From positions 1-63,518 of the forward strand of contig PAZY01000053.1 of NCBI GenBank assembly GCA_002715765.1: a stretch of 63,518 nucleotides of DNA. The letters are read 5' to 3'. Numbering within the stretch: position 1 is the stretch's first letter; each line of letters opens with the position of its first letter. The notes below the pieces were generated by a model. It worked only from the letters and a program-made list of their open reading frames with translations. It was not told where the DNA came from and ran no database searches. The position numbers were made by a program, and so were the translations under genes. The DNA comes from Rhodobiaceae bacterium. GTDB lineage: Bacteria > Pseudomonadota > Alphaproteobacteria > Parvibaculales > Parvibaculaceae. Positions 15,279 through 24,945 of the stretch are shown here, in pieces.

Positions 15279-16750
15279 TCCGCCGCGCCTGCCAGTATGG
15301 GTGGGGTGTCGGGCGACAACAGATGGGGATAGAGTTTTCCAAATTTCCCCGCATCCGGTGGTGAAAGATGGACCGTCAGTGTGAAGATCCCATCATCATC
15401 TATCTCGCTGCTTTGAACCGCGCCATGCCGGTGCAGCCATGCGAGTGCCTCCGCGTCAGCCGGACCCAGGGTCAGGGAGAACTCCGCGGCACCAGCCGCC
15501 AGTAACGCGTCGATATGCGCCATCAGTTCCGTGACGCCAACGCCGGTGGCCGCAGAAATCACTGCAAGATTAGGATCCCGCTCCGTCTGCTCATGCAGTG
15601 CGGCAACAGCTTCATCGCTCATCAGATCGACTTTATTCAACACTTCGACCAGCGGCACTTTGTCATCTGCAAAGACATCAATTCCCAATTGCTTCAGAAC
15701 ATCAATAACGTCCGCCTTTTGGGCTTCTGTCTCTTCATGCGCAATATCTCGGACGTGCAAAATGATGTCGGCTTCCAACACTTCTTCAAGGGTTGCCCGG
15801 AATGACGCCACCAGATGTGTCGGCAGATCGGAGATAAATCCTACAGTGTCGGACAGGATCGCCTTACGGCCGCTCGGCAGTTCGATTGACCGCATGGTCG
15901 GGTCGAGTGTTGCGAACAGGAGGTCCTGCGCAAAGACGCCTGCCTCGGTAATCCGGTTGAACAATGTGGATTTGCCAGCGTTGGTATACCCCACCAGCGC
16001 AATGATCGGGTACGGGGTTGCACGCCGGGTTTTCCGGTGCAGTTCCCGTGTTCGCTTCACTTTGGCAATATCCTGCTCAAGCCTGGTGATTTTCTCCTGC
16101 AGGGCGCGCCTGTCGGACTCGATCTGTGTTTCACCGGGCCCCCCGAGAAAACCAACACCACCCCGCTGGCGCTCCAGGTGGGTCCATGACCGGACAAGTC
16201 TACTTTTCTGATAAGAAAGATGAGCCAGATCAACCTGCAATCGGCCTTCGCGGGTTCTTGCGCGCTCGCCGAAAATTTCCAGAATAAGGCCCGTCCGGTC
16301 AAGAACCTTGACCTTCCAAGCCCGTTCCAGATTACGTTGCTGGCCCGGTGACAATTGTCCGTCGATAATGGCGAGCTCGATATTCTCCTGTTTCAGGCGC
16401 TCTGCCAGTTCCTCCACCTTGCCCTTGCCAAAAAGTGTGGCGGGGCGCGGCGCATCGAGCGTGACAATCTCGGCCTTCACAATGTCCAGATGAATAGCGT
16501 GTGCCAGACCGACGGCTTCTTCCAGCCGTGCTTCCGGGGTACGCCGCTGGCTGGTGGCACGCTTGCGCGTCGGCAACAGAACAAAGGCTCTCGTCGACGG
16601 CTCTGCTTCTACCTGAAAAAGGGCGCGTTCCCGCCGTCCGGTTTTTCCGTCGCTCTCGTCCTCAGCGGATGCGAGAGCATGCTCGTCAGTGAGGGCATCT
16701 TCATCAAAAACGCCATCACCTGACTCTGTGTTCGAACTCTCTACGGTCAA
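15275..16750 (-). CDS. hflX: Ribosome-associated GTPase HflX
   Basis: 491 residues if read from the TTG at 16750, six bases after hfq; no ATG is available before the conserved part. After an acidic N-terminal tail come the HflX nucleotide-binding domain (LFGKGKVEEL), a coiled glycine-rich linker (GGVGFLGGPGETQIE) and the G domain with GYTNAGKS (G1), DTVGFISDLP (G3) and NKVD (G4). HflX splits stalled ribosomes under stress. The C-terminal domain is about 80 residues. The hfq-hflX pair is the usual arrangement. Confidence 0.93.
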   Translation of the reverse strand: MTVESSNTESGDGVFDEDALTDEHALASAEDESDGKTGRRERALFQVEAEPSTRAFVLLPTRKRATSQRRTPEARLEEAVGLAHAIHLDIVKAEIVTLDAPRPATLFGKGKVEELAERLKQENIELAIIDGQLSPGQQRNLERAWKVKVLDRTGLILEIFGERARTREGRLQVDLAHLSYQKSRLVRSWTHLERQRGGVGFLGGPGETQIESDRRALQEKITRLEQDIAKVKRTRELHRKTRRATPYPIIALVGYTNAGKSTLFNRITEAGVFAQDLLFATLDPTMRSIELPSGRKAILSDTVGFISDLPTHLVASFRATLEEVLEADIILHVRDIAHEETEAQKADVIDVLKQLGIDVFADDKVPLVEVLNKVDLMSDEAVAALHEQTERDPNLAVISAATGVGVTELMAHIDALLAAGAAEFSLTLGPADAEALAWLHRHGAVQSSEIDDDGIFTLTVHLSPPDAGKFGKLYPHLLSPDTPPILAGAAE

Positions 16751-16755
16751 GCTTT

Positions 16756-16998
16756 TCAGCTATCCTGTTCTTCCCCTTCAAAAAGGGAGATAGGTTGCCC
16801 CGGCATGATCGTCGAAATCGCGTGCTTGTAGACAAGTTGCGAATGACCATCACGGCGAAGCAATACACAAAAATTATCAAACCAGGATATCACGCCCTGA
16901 AGTTTGACGCCATTCACCAGAAATATAGTGAGTGTGGTTTTGTTTTTCCGCACATTATTAAGAAATGTGTCCTGTAGATTTTGTGGTTTTTCCGGCAT
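16756..16998 (-). CDS. hfq: RNA chaperone Hfq
   Basis: 80 residues from ATG 16998, with CGGAA upstream; an upstream in-frame extension is rejected because family members begin with exactly this QNLQDTFLN region. The Sm1 motif spans about 12-45 and the Sm2 motif includes YKHA (58-61), which lines the poly-U binding ring. It forms a hexamer pairing small RNAs with mRNAs, and in alphaproteobacteria influences nitrogen control. It is followed directly by hflX. Confidence 0.95.
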   Translation of the reverse strand: MPEKPQNLQDTFLNNVRKNKTTLTIFLVNGVKLQGVISWFDNFCVLLRRDGHSQLVYKHAISTIMPGQPISLFEGEEQDS

Positions 16999-17256
16999 TT
17001 TTTCCGTTCCGGTTGGTGCCGGTTGACGGGCTCGGGAGGCATCCCCACGCCTCACAGCCTCGTGGTCCAGCACGTGCCTATTGTTAGGCAACACGAGCTC
17101 TTTTCACATCGTTCACATCTAGAGCCATGCCGCCGATTGGCAAGGCCCGCCACACAAACAACCTGACGGGCACCTGCACGGATCTGCCTGTCGCCCTCCT
17201 AACCCAACGACAACGCAAATCACGTTCTATCAATCTACGTATTTCGGTGGGGGAAG
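16999..17256. other. hfq upstream region with a short hairpin
   Basis: 258 bases between hfq and the aminotransferase gene, both leftward. It contains a perfect hairpin, TGCCTA (17075-17080), loop TTGT, TAGGCA (17085-17090), without a T-run on either strand. The region probably carries the hfq promoter. I see no gene or recognisable RNA. Confidence 0.4.
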
Positions 17257-18117
17257 TTAAGCCCCGATTTTGTGATGCAGCCTGTAACGCTGGTTCAAAT
17301 CATTTGTGATGGGTCCCGGCTTTCCGTCTGCGATCGTCACGCCATCCAGGCTGACAATGGGCGTCGCTCCCACTGTTGAGGCCGTCGAGAATGCCTCCCG
17401 GGCCTGTCTCGCCTCCTCTACTGAGAATGGACGCTCATCACAGGAGATCCCGGCGTCCGCCGCCAGGGCGAGAAAAACGCCGCGCGTCACACCTCCCAGA
17501 ATTGACTCGTCAAGATGACGGGTCGTCAAGATTCCGTCACTGGAAACAATCCAGGCATTGGTCGATGTTCCCTCGGTGATCATTCCCTGCTCATCATACA
17601 GCCAGGCTTCATAAGCGCCCTGGTTCTTGGCAGTCTGCTTTGCCAGTACATTCGGCAAGAGGCCTGTTGACTTGATGGAACAACGCGCCCAGCGCTCGTC
17701 CGGCAATGTTACTGCCGGCACTCCGGTGGTGCGGATACGCTCCAGCTTTGCCGGGTCTACCCGCTTTGCCGTTACAACAATCGTCGGCACGGGGCTCGGC
17801 GATGGGAAAGCATGATCACGACGCGCCTGCCCCCGCGTGATCTGGCAATAGACCAGGCCGTTGCGCACCCTGTTGCGCCGTAATGTCTCCCGATAAATCA
17901 ACCCTAGTACTGGCTTTGTAACCGGCGACGGAATTTCTATAGCGGCGAGGGAACGCACCAGACGCTCAAAATGCAGCGTCTCATCAACCAATTCCCCATC
18001 AACAACCGCACAAACCTCGTAGATGCTGTCCGCAAACTGAAAGCCACGATCCTCTACATGGACGGCTGCCATGCCGATGGGTACGTAGTACCCGTTCACA
18101 TATGCGATGTGCGACAT
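17257..18117 (-). CDS. D-amino-acid/branched-chain aminotransferase (class IV)
   Basis: 286 residues from ATG 18117, which has an excellent GAGGGGGAA upstream. Fold-type IV PLP enzyme: the substrate-side EDRGFQFADSIYEV segment (22-35), Lys149 in CSIKSTGLLPN as the Schiff-base lysine, and EGTSTNAW as the cofactor-phosphate region. These features and the length fit D-alanine aminotransferase, which supplies D-glutamate or D-alanine; a branched-chain role cannot be excluded. It lies 11 bases after trkH, so it is in the same transcript. Confidence 0.8.
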   Translation of the reverse strand: MSHIAYVNGYYVPIGMAAVHVEDRGFQFADSIYEVCAVVDGELVDETLHFERLVRSLAAIEIPSPVTKPVLGLIYRETLRRNRVRNGLVYCQITRGQARRDHAFPSPSPVPTIVVTAKRVDPAKLERIRTTGVPAVTLPDERWARCSIKSTGLLPNVLAKQTAKNQGAYEAWLYDEQGMITEGTSTNAWIVSSDGILTTRHLDESILGGVTRGVFLALAADAGISCDERPFSVEEARQAREAFSTASTVGATPIVSLDGVTIADGKPGPITNDLNQRYRLHHKIGA

Positions 18118-18128
18118 GAACTTCCCCC

Positions 18129-19589
18129 TCAAGACCGCCACTGCTCACGGCCAAACAATGCCAGCAGTGCCAGCAATTCCAGTCGGCCGACTATCATTGC
18201 CACCATCAAGACCACTTTTGTCATCATCCCCATATCCGCGTAGGCGCTGCCAATATCAGGCTCCCCCAATCGCACAATATCGTAGGCTGGACCTGCATTT
18301 CCGATGGATGCGGCGGCGGCGACCAGCGCGCCCTCAAAGGTCAACCCCGTCGCGGTCAACAAGATGGTGATGCAGCCATATGAGGTGAGGAAGAGAACAA
18401 AAAACACCCATATGGACTTCATCAGCTGGATCCCGACGGACCTGCCACCAAACCGTGTGGGAATAATGCCGTGTGGATGGCTTAATCGCTTCAGTTCCCG
18501 TCCCCCCTGCTTCAGCAGCAGCGCGAGGCGCATCAGTTTAAGTCCGCCCGCAGTGGAGAGAGTCGCCCCACCAATCAGCACAAGCCCAATCACAAAAATG
18601 GTTGAGAGCGACGAAAAGCCGGTCGTGACCGGTGGGACATAACCGGTGCTGGTCGCCAGACTGGCGGCGGTGAAGAAACCGCTCGCTATAGCGTATCGCA
18701 GGCTACCAGTCCCCTGGAGGGCCGCAATGCTCAAAAACAGTCCTCCCACCAGAACGACCATCAGCAAATAAGTGACTTCCGGGTCGTCCCGATATTCCGC
18801 CCCGCCGGTGCGCAGCGCAGAACGATGTGTGGCAAAACTCGTCCCGCCCAAAATCATCGCAAAGAAGAGGACCCACATTGCAAACGGGGCGTCATAGCCA
18901 CTTAACCCCGCATCAGTGGTGGTGAAACCACCGGTGGAAATAGTTGATAATGACAGGCAAAACGCGTCGAAGGCGGGCAACCCGCTCACAAGCAAGACCA
19001 AAAAGAAGGCCCCGGTGAGCGACGCGTAGATCCCCAAAATGGCTTCAGCGGTGCCCCTGAACCGGTCCAGCGCCCGCGTCCGATCCGCTCTCGTTAAAGG
19101 CGAAACACGCAGCTCCATACCGCCCACACCAAGCGGCGCGAGAACGGCAGCGCCCATTACGATGGTTGCAAGCCCTCCCATCCATTGCAAGGACGCACGC
19201 CAGATCAACACAGCCTTTTCCGTTGCATCGAGCGAGGGGATGACGCTCGCCCCCGTTGTTGTAAACCCGGACAGGGACTCAAAATAGGCATCAATAAAAC
19301 TGCCCAGCGCGCCAGCTCCATAGATCGGCACGGCGGCAAGCAACGACACACTCAGCCAGCTACTCGCCACCAGGACAAGCAGTTCCAGTTTTGAGGACCG
19401 CTTTTTGATGTCACGAAATGCCATGACCAGTGCTCCACCGAAAAAAGCATAGAGCAGCAAGGCAAATGAGAAGGCAATCAAAGACGCCTGCTCCCCCAGA
19501 AGCAGCGCGGTTGCCCACGGGAGAATGCAAGCGACAGCCAGCATCAGGATCAACCATCCGATCGCATGTAAAACCGTGCTGTAGTTCAT
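18129..19589 (-). CDS. trkH: Potassium uptake protein TrkH
   Basis: 486 residues, a membrane-wide protein with four repeated pore modules, each with a short selectivity loop (for example ESLSGFTTTGASV, STISTGGFTTTDAG, and SLATSTGYV). This is the SKT-type K+ channel-transporter architecture. It works with the cytosolic gating subunit TrkA, encoded 21 bases upstream on the same strand. The pair lies behind ntrYX, as in other alphaproteobacteria. Confidence 0.92.
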   Translation of the reverse strand: MNYSTVLHAIGWLILMLAVACILPWATALLLGEQASLIAFSFALLLYAFFGGALVMAFRDIKKRSSKLELLVLVASSWLSVSLLAAVPIYGAGALGSFIDAYFESLSGFTTTGASVIPSLDATEKAVLIWRASLQWMGGLATIVMGAAVLAPLGVGGMELRVSPLTRADRTRALDRFRGTAEAILGIYASLTGAFFLVLLVSGLPAFDAFCLSLSTISTGGFTTTDAGLSGYDAPFAMWVLFFAMILGGTSFATHRSALRTGGAEYRDDPEVTYLLMVVLVGGLFLSIAALQGTGSLRYAIASGFFTAASLATSTGYVPPVTTGFSSLSTIFVIGLVLIGGATLSTAGGLKLMRLALLLKQGGRELKRLSHPHGIIPTRFGGRSVGIQLMKSIWVFFVLFLTSYGCITILLTATGLTFEGALVAAAASIGNAGPAYDIVRLGEPDIGSAYADMGMMTKVVLMVAMIVGRLELLALLALFGREQWRS

Positions 19590-19610
19590 AAGAGATCCGG
19601 CTTTCGGTTC

Positions 19611-20987
19611 TTAAAAGAACTCAAGGCTGACACGAAACAGCTGTTCAACAGTTGCGACCTGGTCGCGCTGGGCAAACATGACGACTTTGTCGCCAGCTTC
19701 AATGATTGTTGAGCCGTTCGGCGTAATAACATTCCCATCACGTGCAATCGCGCCGACAATCAAGCCATCCGGCAGATCCACTTCACGCAAGGGCTGACCG
19801 ACAAGTGGCGACGTTTCCAGTGCTTCCGCTTCGATTACTTCGGCGGCACCATCATGCACGGCCTGCAAACCGCGGATCCGACCGCGACGAACATGTCGCA
19901 GAATATGGCTGACGGTGGTTGCGCGCGGATTCAGGAATGCATCAATGCCGAGAGACCGCATGAGTGGCGAATATGTCTGATTGTTGATGAGGCTCAATGC
20001 CCGGCTACACCCTTCCCGTTTCGCCAGAACGCACGTGAGGATATTTGCCTGATCATCATTGGTGAGGGTTACGATTGTTTCAGTTTCCTGAACTCCGGCC
20101 TCACGCAGAATTTCAGGCTCCAGACCATCACCGTTCAAGACAATCGTGCGCTGCAGCCGGTCAGCGGCAAACACGGCACGATCCCGACTTCGCTCCAATA
20201 CTTTGACGCGAACGCCTGTATTTTTCTTCTCCAGTTCCTGGGCGACGTAGAGGCCAATGTTTCCCGCGCCGACAATCAGCACACGGCGCGCCTGCTGTTC
20301 CTCATGCCCGAAAATTCCTAGGGTCCGGCGAACTTCTTTCCGGTCCGACGCAAAATAAACCTGGTCGCCGACGATCATCTGGTCGTCACTATGAGGGACA
20401 AAAAGTTTCCCCTGCCGGACGACCCCGACGACGCGGGATTTGAGATCGGGAAATAGCTCAGTCAATTGTCGAAGCGGTGTGTTGGCAATCGGGCAGTCTT
20501 CTTCAACACTCACGCCAACCACATTTACGAGCCCATCCGCAAACTCCAGAATATCAAACGCCCCCGGCACCGCCAGGCGGCGCAAAACAGCGCGCCCCAC
20601 TTCAAGTTCCGGTGAAATAATCACATCGATCGGCATGTGATCGCGCGCAAACAGATCTTGAAACCCCGGCTGCAAATAGCTCTGGGAACGGATACGCGCA
20701 ATTTTTGTCGGTACGTTGAAAACCGAATGCGCAACCTGACAGGCAACCATGTTCACTTCATCATGGAATGTCACGGCAATCAGCATGTCGGCATCCGGTG
20801 CGCCTGCACGCTCCAGCACATCCGGGTGTGCGCCGTGCCCGACAATTGCCCGCACATCCAATACATCGGAGACCCGTTGTACAAGTTGAGGAGACTGATC
20901 AATAACGGTGACGTCGTTGTTCTCAGCCGCCAACTGCCGGGCAATGCCGAAACCAACCTGCCCTGCACCGCAAACGATGACCTTCAT
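19611..20987 (-). CDS. trkA: Trk potassium system NAD-binding subunit TrkA
   Basis: 458 residues made of two similar halves, each an RCK_N Rossmann domain followed by an RCK_C domain. The glycine motifs are GAGQVGFGIA near the N-terminus and GAGNIGLYVA near residue 240. Binds NAD(H)/ATP and gates TrkH. It follows ntrX by 36 bases, so it is probably transcribed with the nitrogen regulators, a linkage common in this class. Confidence 0.93.
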   Translation of the reverse strand: MKVIVCGAGQVGFGIARQLAAENNDVTVIDQSPQLVQRVSDVLDVRAIVGHGAHPDVLERAGAPDADMLIAVTFHDEVNMVACQVAHSVFNVPTKIARIRSQSYLQPGFQDLFARDHMPIDVIISPELEVGRAVLRRLAVPGAFDILEFADGLVNVVGVSVEEDCPIANTPLRQLTELFPDLKSRVVGVVRQGKLFVPHSDDQMIVGDQVYFASDRKEVRRTLGIFGHEEQQARRVLIVGAGNIGLYVAQELEKKNTGVRVKVLERSRDRAVFAADRLQRTIVLNGDGLEPEILREAGVQETETIVTLTNDDQANILTCVLAKREGCSRALSLINNQTYSPLMRSLGIDAFLNPRATTVSHILRHVRRGRIRGLQAVHDGAAEVIEAEALETSPLVGQPLREVDLPDGLIVGAIARDGNVITPNGSTIIEAGDKVVMFAQRDQVATVEQLFRVSLEFF

Positions 20988-21023
20988 GCTTTTAGAGCCT
21001 TCATCAAATTGTCGGGAATCGTC

Positions 21024-22418
21024 CTAAAGGACCAATGTTCCCCGGTCAGAGGTATTCACGCCCAAGGACTTTAACTTCCGGTGAAGCGCAGAGCGTTCCA
21101 TACCGATAAAGGCCGCTGTACGCGAGATATTTCCACCAAAACGTCCAATCTGGGCAATCAGGTAGTCTCTCTCGAATGTCTCGCGGGCTTCGCGAAGCGG
21201 CAATGCCATAATATGTTCGCCGCCTGCGCCGCTCATACCCATCTGGTTTGACGAACTGGAATCATCCGTCAACTTATCGGCGGTGATGATCGTTGAAGTG
21301 TCAGAAGAGGTCAAAATCATCAGACGCTCAATATTGTTGCGCAACTGACGCACGTTTCCCGGCCACGCGTATGACTGAAGTGTGGCCATGGCATCATCCG
21401 AGATTGTCCGCGGCGGCAGTCCTGTGCTCCTGGAAATCTGATCCACGAAATACTGGGCCAGAACCGGAATGTCCTCCCGGCGCTGTTCAAGAGAGGGAAC
21501 GGAGATTGGAACCACGTTGAGGCGGTGAAACAGGTCTTCGCGAAAACGACCTGCGGCAATTTCCTCCCGCAAGTCTCGGCTGGAAGACGAGACCACTCTG
21601 ACATCCACTTTCACTTTGGTTGCTCCGCCCACCCGGTGAAATGTCTGCTCGACCAGGACCCGCAAAATCTTGCTCTGGGTCTCCAACGGCATTTCGGCGA
21701 CTTCATCAAGAAAAAGTGTGCCGCCATGCGCTTGCTCAAACACCCCAACCTTGCGCGGCCCGGCGGCACTCTCTTCTGTGCCAAACAGTTCTGCTTCCAT
21801 CCGCTCCGGCGCCATGGTTGCCGCATTGATAGCTACAAACGAATTTTTGTCACGCCTTGAAGAAGCATGCAGCAGGCGCGCAACAACTTCCTTACCCGTT
21901 CCTGACGGGCCGGTAATCAATACCCGACTCCCGGTCGGCGCAACTTTTTCAATTGTCTGGCGCACCTGATTAAGCAAAGGCGAGTTGCCGACAAGGGTCG
22001 TCTCCTGCCCGACCTTTACTCGCAGTTCCGCATTTTCCCGCTTCAGCGCATCAGCTTCGATGGCACGACGAATAACAAGGATCAACCGGTCTGCCTTAAA
22101 AGGCTTCTCGATAAAATCGTATGCACCCTTCTTGATCGCCGATACCGCTGTTTCAATGTTTCCGTGCCCACTAATGATAACGACGGGCAAATTGGGATAG
22201 CGTTCAGCAATAACGTCCAGCACTTCCAACCCATCCAGCCGACTGCCCTGCAGCCAGATGTCCAGCACGACGAGGCTCGGCAACCTTTGTTCCAAAGCTG
22301 CCAGCGCACTATCGCTATCGGATGCGACGCGTGTTTCATAACCTTCGTCAGAGAGAATACCGGATATCAGATCCCGAATATCTTCCTCATCATCGACGAT
22401 CAATATTTCAGACGCCAT
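21024..22418 (-). CDS. ntrX: Nitrogen response regulator NtrX (lacks GAFTGA)
   Basis: 464 residues: receiver domain with Asp53 as the phosphorylated residue, an AAA+ domain with GPSGTGKE (Walker A) and [13 protein letters not shown] (Walker B), and a Fis-type HTH at the C-terminus (NISRTAAFIGMERSALHRKL). Where sigma-54 activators carry GAFTGA, this protein has EESAAGPRKVG. It therefore probably does not remodel sigma-54 polymerase and may act in another way, as described for some other NtrX proteins. Partner of the NtrY kinase encoded immediately upstream. Confidence 0.9.
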   Translation of the reverse strand: MASEILIVDDEEDIRDLISGILSDEGYETRVASDSDSALAALEQRLPSLVVLDIWLQGSRLDGLEVLDVIAERYPNLPVVIISGHGNIETAVSAIKKGAYDFIEKPFKADRLILVIRRAIEADALKRENAELRVKVGQETTLVGNSPLLNQVRQTIEKVAPTGSRVLITGPSGTGKEVVARLLHASSRRDKNSFVAINAATMAPERMEAELFGTEESAAGPRKVGVFEQAHGGTLFLDEVAEMPLETQSKILRVLVEQTFHRVGGATKVKVDVRVVSSSSRDLREEIAAGRFREDLFHRLNVVPISVPSLEQRREDIPVLAQYFVDQISRSTGLPPRTISDDAMATLQSYAWPGNVRQLRNNIERLMILTSSDTSTIITADKLTDDSSSSNQMGMSGAGGEHIMALPLREARETFERDYLIAQIGRFGGNISRTAAFIGMERSALHRKLKSLGVNTSDRGTLVL

Positions 22419-22453
22419 TCTTTGCCTCTACCCTGTTTACCACCATCGGACCA

Positions 22454-24736
22454 TCAAACAGCGATGTCCTTGGTTTCTTCATTGGTGCTTGTTTTGTCTT
22501 CATCATCCACGGGTACCTGCCGCGCGAATGTCAGTGTAATTTCTGCACCGGTTTCCCAGCCGGCTGTCTGCGGTGCATCTGCAAGCTCAAGCGTACCGCC
22601 ATGATCTTCCATGATTTTTTTGACGATCGCGAGCCCCAGGCCGGTCCCCTTTGCACGTGTTGTCATATAAGGCTCAGTGAGCTTGAAACGGTCCGCTTTC
22701 GGCAGCCCTTTCCCACTGTCCGTAACGGTAATAACCATTTGCTCTCTCGTTGCCCTGACGCGCGTTTCAATACGATGAGGTTTGCGCTCAACATCCGTTT
22801 CGTCCATACGCGCACCTTCAATTGCTTCGGCCGCATTTTTCAAAACATTTGTCAGTGCCTGCCCAATCAAACGGGCATCCCCATCGAAGGGAATTTCGAC
22901 ATCGGGCAAGACCAGCTCGTAGTGAATATCGCTATGCGAGACACGCTGCAGGAACACCGATTGCCGAACGATTTCGCCCAACTCCGCCTCCTGCATCACA
23001 GCTTCCGGCATCCGTGCAAAAGATGAGAATTCATCTACCATTCGCCCGATATCGCCAACCTGCCGAATGATTGTATCCGTACATTGATTGAATACTTCCG
23101 GATCGGTGACAATCTGCGCGCCGTATTTTCGTTTCAATCTTTCGGCTGAAAGCTGGATGGGCGTAAGCGGGTTCTTGATCTCGTGGGCAATTCGCCGTGC
23201 GACGTCTGACCAGGCTGCGTTTCTCTGGGCGACCACCAATTCTGTAATATCGTCGAAGGTTACCACAAAACCCTGATCGTCGGCTTCCGCCTTCTCGCCG
23301 GTTACACGCACATTAAGCGTGCGCTCCAGTCCGTTTCGGACAAGCACCACCTGCTCATGCGCTGTCCTGCTCGGGCGTTCGTGCGCAGCATCGATCACAG
23401 CAGCAAACTCGGGCGCGCAATCTTTCAGGCGCTGCCCTTCGAGGATTTCTTCCCTAAGGTTGAGAAAGGTTTTGGCTGCACGGTTTGCGTGGCTGATTGC
23501 GCCATCCGCCTCAACACCCAACACACCCGCACTCACCCCGGCAAGCACCGCTTCGGTAAACTGGCGACGCTCATCCATCTGGTGGTTTGCCGCCACCAGA
23601 TCGTTACGCTGCTGCTCAATCTGTCGTGTCATTTCATTGAACGCAGCGGACAGCATGTCGATTTCATCGTCATCGGTGCCCACTGTCACACGTGCCGACA
23701 AATCACCAGCACTGACCCTTTCCGCGGCCCCGGCCAGACGCCCGATGGGGGTCACAATACGGTTTGCCGCCCATAGCCCCAGCCAGATTGCAGCCAGCAA
23801 TATTACCAGCGCTACCGTGACGTAAATCAGGGCGAAGGTCAGCTGCACGGAGCTCAGCCCCCCTTCCAGGGTTTCATATTCCCGAACCGCGGCTTGCGTT
23901 CGTGCCATATGGTCCAATACACGCGCATCCACAAAACGAGCCACATAGAGATACAGATTGTCGAAAGCCGGCAGTTTCAACAGCGCCCGGATTTCATCCC
24001 CGTCATTCTCGGTGTAGAGCACAACGAGCCCTTCGTCGGCCTTCGCAAACTGTCCCGGTCCGGGCACACCCACTTCCGGCGCAATCGCGGCTGTCGCCCG
24101 TGCAACAATCTGTCCTTCATTGTTGATCAGGTAGGCAGCCGGAAGTGACCGCAAAGCCGCCTGTGTTGCCAGCAATTGTTGTGTCCGGTTCTGATTTTCG
24201 AGCAGGTATGGTGCTGCCCTGTTCAGGTCATTGGCCATGGCGAGCACATCCTGGCGAAGCACCTGATGATGCTCTGCAAGATAGGCCTGCGCGACCTGTA
24301 ACGCATTGTCGATGATGGAGCGTGTCCGCGTGGAAAACCAGGTATCAAGACCACGGTCGAGGGTGACGGAGGCAAACACAGCAACGGTAATGGCCGGCAA
24401 CACGGCAATGAACGCAAACATGGTCACAAGCCGTGCATGCAGTTTTGCACCTGCTATGCCGCTGCGGCGTTCCATATACAGGCGGATCACGCGCCAGCCG
24501 ATAAGGGCGGCCAACACCAGCACGATAAAGAAGTTGGCCAGAAGCAAGACGGTCACGACACCTTTGCTGGGTGCGAAAGGCGTGAGCCCGGTCAGCGTCA
24601 TGTAGGTGAATGTGCCCAAAAACATGGCCACAACGACCAGGCTGATCGGCAGGGCCCGGCCCAGCCGGGGCCAGCGCGCCCAGGCCCATAGCCTGTCGGT
24701 CCATTGCGAGGCAGCCGATTTGTCGGTGATTGCCAT
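22454..24736 (-). CDS. ntrY: Nitrogen sensor histidine kinase NtrY
   Basis: 760 residues from ATG 24736, with GAGGCGGAA upstream. The N-terminus holds three to four membrane helices and a periplasmic part, followed by a HAMP linker (RIVTPIGRLAGAAERVSAGD), a PAS domain (about 370-480), a HisKA domain with the phosphoacceptor in [14 protein letters not shown], and an ATPase domain ending in GTGLGLAIVKKI. It phosphorylates NtrX and responds to nitrogen status or redox conditions in alphaproteobacteria. A gap of 209 bases separates it from ntrC. Confidence 0.92.
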   Translation of the reverse strand: MAITDKSAASQWTDRLWAWARWPRLGRALPISLVVVAMFLGTFTYMTLTGLTPFAPSKGVVTVLLLANFFIVLVLAALIGWRVIRLYMERRSGIAGAKLHARLVTMFAFIAVLPAITVAVFASVTLDRGLDTWFSTRTRSIIDNALQVAQAYLAEHHQVLRQDVLAMANDLNRAAPYLLENQNRTQQLLATQAALRSLPAAYLINNEGQIVARATAAIAPEVGVPGPGQFAKADEGLVVLYTENDGDEIRALLKLPAFDNLYLYVARFVDARVLDHMARTQAAVREYETLEGGLSSVQLTFALIYVTVALVILLAAIWLGLWAANRIVTPIGRLAGAAERVSAGDLSARVTVGTDDDEIDMLSAAFNEMTRQIEQQRNDLVAANHQMDERRQFTEAVLAGVSAGVLGVEADGAISHANRAAKTFLNLREEILEGQRLKDCAPEFAAVIDAAHERPSRTAHEQVVLVRNGLERTLNVRVTGEKAEADDQGFVVTFDDITELVVAQRNAAWSDVARRIAHEIKNPLTPIQLSAERLKRKYGAQIVTDPEVFNQCTDTIIRQVGDIGRMVDEFSSFARMPEAVMQEAELGEIVRQSVFLQRVSHSDIHYELVLPDVEIPFDGDARLIGQALTNVLKNAAEAIEGARMDETDVERKPHRIETRVRATREQMVITVTDSGKGLPKADRFKLTEPYMTTRAKGTGLGLAIVKKIMEDHGGTLELADAPQTAGWETGAEITLTFARQVPVDDEDKTSTNEETKDIAV

Positions 24737-24945
24737 TTCCGCCTCGAGAAACCTTCGCGTTAATGCACAGTCGAATGACCCGCAACTCAACCCGGAACGC
24801 CACGCAAACAGCTAATTTGCAACAGGTCGCCCCTCCGCTTCGAGTCATGAACCCCAAGCGTTGTGCGCATCTTGGCTCGACTTCCGTTCCCGATCAACAA
24901 CAATGTTGCAGGATTGCATCACTCATAGTTGTAGAGCCTGAACAG

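Noticed and set aside
17075-17090. Terminator or small RNA upstream of hfq
   Set aside because: The hairpin is only six base pairs and has no T-run on either strand.
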